NCBI GenBank assembly: GCA_964405975.1
Contig: CAYOPW010000081.1
Coordinates: 1-7,625, forward strand
DNA from: Hyphomicrobium_A sp964405975
GTDB taxonomy: Bacteria > Pseudomonadota > Alphaproteobacteria > Rhizobiales > Hyphomicrobiaceae
Direction of reading: 5' to 3'
DNA: 7,625 nucleotides
Shown: positions 1 to 5,239 of the stretch, one piece after another
Layout of the letters: every line of letters starts with the position of its first letter
Position numbering within the stretch: the first letter of the stretch is position 1
Made by a program: the position numbers and the translations under genes
The notes under the pieces: generated by a model
Databases searched by the model: none
What the model was told of the DNA's origin: nothing
Seen by the model: the letters and a program-made list of their open reading frames with translations, nothing else

Positions 1-26
1 GTTCGCCGATTTGATCGGAGCGTCCC

Positions 27-446
27 TCAGCCTCTATTTGACGCACGCTTTGGAGCAGTCGGCGCGCCTTTCGCAACAAAGCGATGCCCTTCAACCAGCT
101 TCAGGAGGTCGAAGGAACTGATGATGCCAACTACCCTCTTCTCGTGAGTGACAACGACATGGTGAATCTTACGCCTACGCATGATTCGCGCCGCCACACT
201 GGCATCGTTATAGGCGGGCACGACTGTCACGTCTTCAGACATAATGCGGCTAACGGGCGACTCGTCCTTCAGGCGGTGGGAAAGGTCAGTGGTGGTCACA
301 ATGCCGACCGGCTCACCATTCGTCCCAACGACTGGGACCGCATGAATGCGGTTTCGTTCCATCATGCTACGCACATGTTCGACGCTGTGATGCGGCGCGG
401 CGGTGATGACACGCTTCGCCATGAGTTCTGAGATCTTAATCGTCAT
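27..446 (-). CDS. Two-CBS-domain protein
   Basis: This 139-residue protein consists almost entirely of two CBS motifs, which together normally form one Bateman module that binds an adenine nucleotide (AMP, ATP, SAM or similar) as a sensor. CBS1 spans about residues 7-60, with the pattern LMAKRVITAAP, then HAVPVV and PVGIVTTTDL. CBS2 spans about residues 66-117, with RIMSEDVTVVP, HHVVV and VVGIISSFDLL. No catalytic or membrane domain is attached and there is no signal peptide, so it should act in the cytoplasm, probably on a partner protein that cannot be named from sequence. The basic tail after residue 120 (several K and R) looks disordered. The ATG start at 446 is preceded by AGGAG and AAGG motifs. 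It lies 55 nt behind the P-loop gene on the same strand, so it could be the last gene of that operon or have its own promoter. The family call is very secure; its ligand and target are unknown. Confidence 0.93.
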   Translation of the reverse strand: MTIKISELMAKRVITAAPHHSVEHVRSMMERNRIHAVPVVGTNGEPVGIVTTTDLSHRLKDESPVSRIMSEDVTVVPAYNDASVAARIMRRRKIHHVVVTHEKRVVGIISSFDLLKLVEGHRFVAKGAPTAPKRASNRG

Positions 447-501
447 TCCCCGCCTTGCTCCTATTCATCTGGCGCCTTTCATCATTTTGCGCGCTTGCTG
501 A

Positions 502-1515
502 CTATAAAAAGGGGCTGAGATTCTTGTCCAGAAGCTGATTGAGCTCGCCTCTAGAGCTTTGCCTCAACAGGTTAAGTGCCGGGACGCCGCACAATTTCCG
601 CACCAATTCTATTGCAGCCTCCGTGTTGGCAGCCGGGCCGCAGACAAGATCGGGTTGGCGGCCAAAGGCATGCTGGACCCCCATAACCGCATAGGGGTCC
701 GAAGCGCAAAGCACCAGCATTCGCACATTCTTGTCTATCACATCCATGGCCAGGGAACCGTTGTAGGGTTCGAGCGGCGACGCGCCGGCCTCAGCCACCA
801 GGATGTCTGGGCCGGTTGTGGAGACGAGAGTGAGCAGCTGCCGCACCGCAATCTCGAACTCATCTGGCGGACAGACCGTCGACGGCAGTCCTACGTCGAC
901 AAAATCAAAGATATCATCCGCCCCTGCGTCGCCCAGGCTCAACATATCGCGATAGCGCGCCGCGCCGGTGAGTTTAGCCGCCGCTACCTTGAGACCCCGG
1001 CGCTTGAGTTCATGAACGATGACGCGCCCAGATGTGGTCTTGCCGGACGACATCGACGTGCCGATCAGCAGCACCACAGGAATCGTCAGATCAACCGGGT
1101 CGCGCCGGCTGCAGAACTGGCCCATCGTTAGCTTTTCGCCGCGGACAACATGACCCTTATATCTTAGTTGCATGAACGGTGGCAGCAGGGGCGACACCGA
1201 GGTAGCTTTGCCAAATAACCCAGCAGAGGTCAGCGCGTGCAAAGCCATGTCTTCCTCGATGTCGCGCCAGTCGCCGACCCCTTCAAGCGTCGCAGCGCGC
1301 TTCCCGAAGACGCCAATCACAATATCGCCGTCAAACACCTGGCACATGCGGCCTGAGGGTTCTTCGATTTGATAGAGCGGGCCGGGTCGGCCAACCACTT
1401 CGCAAACGACATAGTCACCCGTCTCCCACGCGTCGCTGGGCAGGGGCTGGCATTCAAACGGCTGGGTCTGCAAATTCGAGATACGGGTAACCGAGCTGAA
1501 GAAGGGGCGCATCAT
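502..1515 (-). CDS. BioD/DUF1611-like P-loop NTP-binding protein
   Basis: This is a 337-residue cytoplasmic protein in two parts. Residues 1-140 look beta-rich and I do not recognise them. Residues 145-320 form a P-loop domain. Its Walker A is GTSMSSGKT (residues 152-160, K159), which has five residues between the glycines' GT and GK like the GTDTxVGKT loop of dethiobiotin synthetase and the GTDCxVGK loop of DUF1611. A strand ending DILVAEAGASP (residues 237-247) matches the place of the acidic 'EGxGS' segment in those families, and MLVLCASDP (266-274) is the following strand. DUF1611 includes DgcN, which I recall as a D-glutamate N-acetyltransferase, so an acyl- or ligase-type reaction is possible but not shown. 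Its start ATG overlaps the stop of the M20 gene (ATGA, 1512-1515), and GAAGAGG about 7 nt upstream serves as ribosome site. A second ATG follows immediately. The P-loop is certain in outline; the reaction is unknown. Confidence 0.85.
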   Translation of the reverse strand: MMRPFFSSVTRISNLQTQPFECQPLPSDAWETGDYVVCEVVGRPGPLYQIEEPSGRMCQVFDGDIVIGVFGKRAATLEGVGDWRDIEEDMALHALTSAGLFGKATSVSPLLPPFMQLRYKGHVVRGEKLTMGQFCSRRDPVDLTIPVVLLIGTSMSSGKTTSGRVIVHELKRRGLKVAAAKLTGAARYRDMLSLGDAGADDIFDFVDVGLPSTVCPPDEFEIAVRQLLTLVSTTGPDILVAEAGASPLEPYNGSLAMDVIDKNVRMLVLCASDPYAVMGVQHAFGRQPDLVCGPAANTEAAIELVRKLCGVPALNLLRQSSRGELNQLLDKNLSPFL

Positions 1516-2708
1516 GGGGGGACCTCTTCTGCGTGTGCAGAGTGAGCATGATTTAGCGCCGGCGACAGAAGCAAAAGGGTCAGCAGGGCCGTCCTCTTTA
1601 GCGTTTCATCTACGTACAAAAACTCATGCGGTGCATGCGCTCCGTCCCCCACTGGACCGAGCCCGTCCAGCGTGGCCGTATAGAGGCTGGTTGTGTTGCC
1701 GTCGGAGCCGCCACCGGCCAGCCCCTCCTTTAGATCGAGGCTGATTTCTTTCGATAATTCTTTGGCTAGATGCCAAAGTTGCCGGTTTTGCTGCGTGGGC
1801 TCTAAGGCGGGCCGACCGATGCAGCCATCGATTTCCAGCTCGGTGCCTGGCACAGTAGGGGTTAGAGCGTGGATTTCCCGCGTGATACGATCGGCGTCGT
1901 GCTGTGTCCGGACCCGGACGTCGACAACAGCTCCGCTTTCGGGTGCGATCACGTTCGGACGTAGACCGCCCTCGATCGTTCCGACATTGACCGTGACCCC
2001 TTTAGCCGGATCGTTGAGCGCGAATAGAGCCTGCACAACATGCGATAGTTCCAGAATTGCGCTGGCACCTTGCTCGGGGTCGAGCCCCGCATGTGCCGCC
2101 TTACCCTTAATCTTAACCGTGAACCGGCCGACTCCCTTGCGGGCGGTCTTTAGCCGGCCCTCAGGTCCAAGCGAGGGTTCAAGAACGAATACGCGGGCCA
2201 CCGTCCTGGCCAGGCGTCGGATTAGGTGGGTCGACTCACGGCTGCCGATCTCTTCATCAGAATTGGCAAAAACAATGGGTGTCACGCTTGGGATCTGATT
2301 GAGTCGTGCGATCGCCTCTAGCGCAAAGATTATCTGGGCGATTCCCCCCTTCATGTCATAGACACCCGGACCGCGCACCGTATTGCCCTCGACTACAAAT
2401 GGCATGTCCTTCAGCGTTCCGAGCGGCCAGACCGTGTCGTAGTGACCAAGCAGCATCTGAGCCGGAGCGTGGCGGGTGCGACTCTCGGGCCGAGCGTAAA
2501 GAGAGCCGCCATTGCTCCGGCCGGACAGACTTAGAGTTCGAAAGCCAATTGATTTCAGACGATCCGTTATGATGCTGCGCACACTGTTCTGAACGCCTGG
2601 CACAACCGACGGCGACTCCATCAGCGTGATTTCTTCGAGGAACGCGATGAACTCGGTCCTGCGGGCATAAAGATGCTCTAGGATCTCGGCACCTTTCGGT
2701 CGGGTCAC
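1512..2708 (-). CDS. M20-family zinc peptidase/deacylase (carboxypeptidase G2/ArgE type)
   Basis: This 398-residue metallohydrolase cleaves a peptide or acyl-amino-acid bond with a two-metal centre. The M20 ligand set is complete in sequence: GHYDT gives H89 and D91, VYDMKGG gives bridging D118, NSDEEIGS gives catalytic E152 and metal ligand E153, LEPS gives E177, and DGAHAPHE gives H358. The lid/dimerisation domain lies at about residues 190-300 and starts with KGKAAHAG, which carries H206. The closest subgroup by eye is the glutamate carboxypeptidase (CPG2)-like one, but substrates range from folyl-glutamate to N-acyl amino acids and cannot be read from sequence. No signal peptide is present, unlike secreted CPG2, so it is cytoplasmic. 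The start is GTG at 2708, with AAAGGG about 6 nt upstream. It sits 26 nt after the flavin-reductase-like gene and overlaps the P-loop gene by 4 nt, so it is very probably cotranscribed and coupled to the latter. No residues are missing. Confidence 0.95.
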   Translation of the reverse strand: MTRPKGAEILEHLYARRTEFIAFLEEITLMESPSVVPGVQNSVRSIITDRLKSIGFRTLSLSGRSNGGSLYARPESRTRHAPAQMLLGHYDTVWPLGTLKDMPFVVEGNTVRGPGVYDMKGGIAQIIFALEAIARLNQIPSVTPIVFANSDEEIGSRESTHLIRRLARTVARVFVLEPSLGPEGRLKTARKGVGRFTVKIKGKAAHAGLDPEQGASAILELSHVVQALFALNDPAKGVTVNVGTIEGGLRPNVIAPESGAVVDVRVRTQHDADRITREIHALTPTVPGTELEIDGCIGRPALEPTQQNRQLWHLAKELSKEISLDLKEGLAGGGSDGNTTSLYTATLDGLGPVGDGAHAPHEFLYVDETLKRTALLTLLLLSPALNHAHSAHAEEVPP

Positions 2709-2734
2709 CGCTTTGCCCTTTCGCCTCTCTGGTT

Positions 2735-3367
2735 CTACTTTTTCATGCCCTGCGGGATGGGGAAGGAGTAGCTTTTCTTGATTACCGCAAACCGGCCCGG
2801 GCTGAGGTAGCTGAGAAGTGGTCCGTTAAAGATGACGTCTTGATCATCGCGCTCCATCGCGCGCAGATAGTCTGGGTCGGCACGCGCGGCGACAATCTTG
2901 CCAACAATCAGGCTGTTCACGCCAAATCCGTCGATCAAGCGGTCCAGTTCGCACTCAAGAAAAAGATACCCGTCGGTCACTACCGGGCAGTTGACGGTTG
3001 GTGACCGGATTGTATTGATCATTCGCAGACTGGGTTTGGTATCGTCTTCGCACCTCGGCGAGGCAGTCAGACTGGTTTCGAGCCACTGCGTCGGCTTCGG
3101 ATAGGTAACCGCGAATACCTCGCTCCTCTTTATATTCTGGTAGGTCCCGTGACGCGGTGTGCACACGAAGCCATAATAGTTCTGCCATCCCATGGGGCTT
3201 ACCATATGCTTGGGCGCGAGGTCGTCGCTACCGTCCGGCTCTCGGGTTCCGATTAACACCAAGGGGGCAACCATGAAGAACCGATCCCAAATCGGAGTCC
3301 GAGTGTTAAGCTCCACAAGGTCGCCGGGCCTCGGCGGGTGAGAAGGGATGTCTCCAGCTGCGCTCAT
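2735..3367 (-). CDS. Flavin reductase-like FMN-binding split-barrel protein
   Basis: This 210-residue cytoplasmic protein belongs to the flavin reductase-like superfamily, which binds FMN in a split beta-barrel. Some members reduce free flavin with NAD(P)H for a monooxygenase and others act as FMN enzymes on their own substrate. Typical features are APLVLIGTREPDG followed by DDLAPKHMVSP (residues 34-58), VCTPRHGTYQNIK with the following EVFAVTYP strand (68-90), the FLECELDRLIDGFG segment with VGKIVAA (136-161), and a C-terminal LLSYLSPGRFAVI strand (184-196). No partner monooxygenase is present in the window, so the role may be substrate-directed or the partner may lie elsewhere. ATG at 3367 is the natural start because it leaves the usual short N-terminal arm, though its ribosome site is weak. 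It is the first gene of the minus-strand run and ends 26 nt before the M20 start. The family is confident; the reaction is not known. Confidence 0.88.
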   Translation of the reverse strand: MSAAGDIPSHPPRPGDLVELNTRTPIWDRFFMVAPLVLIGTREPDGSDDLAPKHMVSPMGWQNYYGFVCTPRHGTYQNIKRSEVFAVTYPKPTQWLETSLTASPRCEDDTKPSLRMINTIRSPTVNCPVVTDGYLFLECELDRLIDGFGVNSLIVGKIVAARADPDYLRAMERDDQDVIFNGPLLSYLSPGRFAVIKKSYSFPIPQGMKK

Positions 3368-3834
3368 TCTGTCACGGCCCGTTAATGTTGGCGGCTCTTT
3401 ACACTGCGAACCTTTAAGTCGTTTGGCAAGGACCGGCCGATTGCGAAAGGGTCAACCGACTTTAGGCGGCGCACTATGGCCCGCCTTGATTTCGCGCAAA
3501 TAACGAAATCCAATTGCTGTGCGCATTCCAATCCGGCACAGCACGGCCTCAATGCAATGCGTTTCGTCGTCCTGATGCCCAAAGACGGTCCGGACGATCA
3601 TGGAGGAGAGCGCCTACACCTACCGCATCTGGTGCACGACTGAGACATAGCCATCCCCCGCCGACGACACTCTTAGGGCGCCTCTTATAGGGCCGCCTTT
3701 ATCATCGCGAATGCTGCCATTGCTATGCGTTTGAATGTACGCTAGGTACCAAAAGCGGACATTGGCGACTCGAATGCTTCGTACTACTGGGTGCCTTCGG
3801 CGCTCTTCATGAACAAGATCGGCTACACTCGTAG
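3368..3834. other. 467-bp gap without a supportable gene
   Basis: The gap lies upstream of the flavin-reductase-like gene and downstream of the DUF2147-like gene. Several short frames are open on both strands, for example plus-strand 3386-3643, but none combines a credible start, a ribosome site and a recognisable protein. The right half carries a decayed copy of the TGTCCGCT/AGCGGACA palindrome (3734-3763). A TTGACC hexamer on the minus strand at 3450-3455 could be a -35 element for the operon, but no convincing -10 follows at normal spacing. The segment probably contains the operon promoter and perhaps remnants of lost genes. Confidence 0.5.
3734..3763. repeat. Degenerate palindromic repeat (AATGTaCGCT...AGCGGACATT)
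   Basis: The arms AATGTACGCT (3734-3743) and AGCGGACATT (3754-3763) are inverted repeats with one mismatch and a 10-nt spacer. The right arm belongs to a 17-bp stretch (3750-3766, CAAAAGCGGACATTGGC) that is identical to 4634-4650 in the tandem copies upstream of the GFA gene. This marks it as a diverged member of the same dispersed repeat family, located in a gene-free gap. Confidence 0.7.
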
Positions 3835-4392
3835 CTAATTTCCGACCCATCCTTCTGGAACGCCATCGATCTGGGTCCAGACATATTTTGGCGTGCAAAA
3901 AAGACCGGGCTCAGCATCACAACCCACGCTGGGAACGCAGGCCCATTGCTCGAGCTGGCGACTGCTGATTCTGCGCATACAGATCTTTCCATGTCGCCCG
4001 CGACAAGGTGAATATCCGTCGCCAACGAGCAGATCACCGCGCGCCCTGAGATTTGCGAAAATCTTGATACCAACAACCTTTCTTTTGCGCAGTTCCGGAT
4101 ACGGATTGAGGCTGTCAGTCAGTTGCGAGAGGTCAGTGATTTTAAGCTGGCTGTCGCTGGGGTTGAGCGCGCGAATGGTACCGCAGAGCCCCACGTAGTC
4201 ACCCGTGCATTTGGTGAATGCAACGACCGATGTAGGCGACCTTTTACAGGTCGCCGAAGTCTTCCAGCCGGTTTCTTTTTGCGTGCGCCACAGTGTATTG
4301 GCGAGTCCGCCCTCCTGAGCAAAGCCTACTTTAGCCGTCAAAGTTGGCAACAGGATCAGCAGAACTAGACGAACAGAGACATGCCACGTCAT
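3835..4392 (-). CDS. Secreted DUF2147-like protein, cysteine-rich
   Basis: This 185-residue protein has a signal peptide: R8, a hydrophobic core LVLLILLPTLT (residues 9-19) and a likely cleavage after GFA at residue 25. The mature part resembles DUF2147, a family of small periplasmic beta-barrel proteins of unknown function. The family pattern 'W...C...LCG.I..L.....TD..NP.P.LR.R...G..I' is visible as W35, C62, GLCGTIRALNP (68-78), TDLSQLTDSLNPYPELRKRKVVGIKI (in segments, 86-111), and a final YVWTQIDG (170-177). The mature chain carries eight cysteines (C49, C62, C70, C130, C138, C152, C158, C166), more than I expect for the family and compatible with disulfide bonds in the periplasm. The ATG at 4392 follows TGAGGA at good spacing. 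The gene is monocistronic and divergent from the GFA gene. A GC-rich 7-bp inverted repeat (4235-4241/4249-4255) lies inside it. Family assignment is from pattern memory and fairly confident; function is unknown. Confidence 0.78.
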   Translation of the reverse strand: MTWHVSVRLVLLILLPTLTAKVGFAQEGGLANTLWRTQKETGWKTSATCKRSPTSVVAFTKCTGDYVGLCGTIRALNPSDSQLKITDLSQLTDSLNPYPELRKRKVVGIKIFANLRARGDLLVGDGYSPCRGRHGKICMRRISSRQLEQWACVPSVGCDAEPGLFCTPKYVWTQIDGVPEGWVGN

Positions 4393-4572
4393 AACAGGTC
4401 CTCACTAGCACATTTGAATTCGCTAGAGGACGGATCTTCAGCGATTTATTGCCCTTATAAAGGCAGGTGGCAGGTTGCTTTGCCGCAGTCGGCGGTGCGG
4501 GCCAAAGCAAAGCGCCAAGAGCTTTAGTGCCAATATCTGTTCTGAGTCAGAAACATTCATTGGAGCCCGGCT

Positions 4573-4600
4573 TGTCCGCTTTGCCCCCGAGAGCGGACAT
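4573..4600. repeat. Palindromic repeat copy 1 (TGTCCGCT-N11-AGCGGACA)
   Basis: Arms 4573-4580 and 4592-4599 are perfect 8-bp inverted repeats around an 11-nt loop. The 28 nt from 4573 to 4600 match copy 2 (4619-4646) at 24 positions, with the four differences all in the loop region and all transitions. The two copies are spaced 46 bp start to start. Confidence 0.85.
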
Positions 4601-4617
4601 GCTCCGAGGCGACGTCG

Positions 4618-4646
4618 ATGTCCGCTTTACCCTCAAAAGCGGACAT
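4618..4646. repeat. Palindromic repeat copy 2 (ATGTCCGCTTT-N7-AAAGCGGACAT)
   Basis: This is a perfect 11-bp inverted repeat with a 7-nt loop, the strongest hairpin in the window. It lies 72 bp before the GFA start. No T-run follows on either strand, so it does not look like a simple intrinsic terminator. Similar units are, from memory, frequent in Bradyrhizobium-like intergenic DNA. Confidence 0.88.
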
Positions 4647-4717
4647 TGGCCTATATGTCCTAAGAGCGATGACCAACTGCTAGAGCAAGCGTATAAGCCA
4701 GCGCAGGGGTTAGCATT

Positions 4718-5194
4718 ATGAAATTAGATGGGTCCTGTTGTTGCGGTGCGGTCAGCTTTTCTTTAGACGCCTATGCGCCGACTCCGTACATGCGATGTTA
4801 TTGTTCAATCTGCCGCAAGACCGCTGGCGGTGGTGGCTATGCAATCAATCTCGGCGCGCGAACCGAAAGCCTGGTCGTCAATGGCGAAGAAGCCATCAGC
4901 GTTTTTCATGCCGTGATTGACGGAGAGCAAAGCCTGGCTGAGCGCCGTTTTTGTTCCCGTTGCGGCTCAGCACTTTGGGTATGGGATCCACGCTGGCCAG
5001 ACCTTATCCACCCATTTGCCAGTGCTATCGATACGCCCCTGCCCTCGGTGCCGGAAGTGGTCCACACGCTGTTGGCATCAAGGGCCAACTGGGTCAGGGT
5101 CGATCAAGTCAAGGGAGACGACTGTCATAATCTCTACCCACCCGAATCCCTTGAGGAGTGGCACCGACGGCATCGCCTTCTGAACGGCGAGTAA
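4718..5194 (+). CDS. GFA-family (CENP-V/GFA) zinc protein
   Basis: This 158-residue protein has the glutathione-dependent formaldehyde-activating enzyme (Gfa)/CENP-V fold, a zinc-bound all-beta domain. The metal ligands are all visible: GSCCCGAV gives C7 and C9 (with an extra C8 between), CYCSICRK gives C27, C29 and C32, and FCSRCGSALW gives C79 and C82. The founding member was proposed to help form S-hydroxymethylglutathione from formaldehyde and glutathione, but most relatives have no proven reaction, so a formaldehyde role should not be assumed. Length is normal for the family, and the C-terminal part (residues 115-158, ending LEEWHRRHRLLNGE) is a usual tail. ATG at 4718 has AGGGG about 8 nt upstream. 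It is a single gene, divergent from the DUF2147-like gene and convergent with the barrel protein at 5240. No formaldehyde-oxidation gene is nearby. Family membership is secure. Confidence 0.92.
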   Translation: MKLDGSCCCGAVSFSLDAYAPTPYMRCYCSICRKTAGGGGYAINLGARTESLVVNGEEAISVFHAVIDGEQSLAERRFCSRCGSALWVWDPRWPDLIHPFASAIDTPLPSVPEVVHTLLASRANWVRVDQVKGDDCHNLYPPESLEEWHRRHRLLNGE

Positions 5195-5239
5195 AAGCAA
5201 AAGTCTCGTTGCCAGCTTTCCGGGGCAGGTCACCTCTAC

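Larger units (their letters stand above)
4393..4717. other. 325-bp divergent intergenic region with tandem palindromes
   Basis: This region separates the divergent starts of the DUF2147-like gene and the GFA gene. It must hold both promoters, but no clear -35/-10 pair stands out. A TATAAG motif on the minus strand near 4455 is a weak -10 candidate for the DUF2147-like gene. The centre is occupied by two hairpin-forming repeats (4573-4599 and 4618-4646). Open frames across them encode a 'DVRFTLKSGH'-like peptide, which I take to be the translated repeat and not a protein. Confidence 0.6.

Noticed and set aside
6..18. Small hairpin CCGAT-TTG-ATCGG just after the CBS gene stop
   Set aside because: A five-base stem with no T-run in the visible sequence; too weak to call a terminator, and the window ends here.
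675..700. Inverted repeat GGACCCC...GGGGTCC inside the P-loop gene
   Set aside because: It has 7-bp arms with a 12-nt loop within well-conserved coding sequence (ASDPYAVMGV region); best explained by codon content.
559..1131. Long plus-strand open frame (190 codons) opposite the P-loop gene
   Set aside because: It is antisense to a gene with clear motifs and an ATGA coupling, and its translation has no recognisable domain.
3620..3898. Minus-strand open frame running from the DUF2147-like gene into the gap
   Set aside because: It starts inside the real gene in another frame and reads through the relic repeat; no recognisable domain and no ribosome site.
4235..4255. GC-rich 7-bp hairpin GGCGACC...GGTCGCC inside the DUF2147-like gene
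   Set aside because: No U-tract, and it lies early in a coding region; likely chance. Kept only as a note in the gene entry.
4467..4721. Plus-strand open frame of 84 codons across the tandem palindromes, with a DVRFTLKSGH-like peptide
   Set aside because: It is the translation of the repeat, has no supported ribosome site, and overlaps the GFA start. Such frames are typical false genes in repeat-bearing Rhizobiales genomes.
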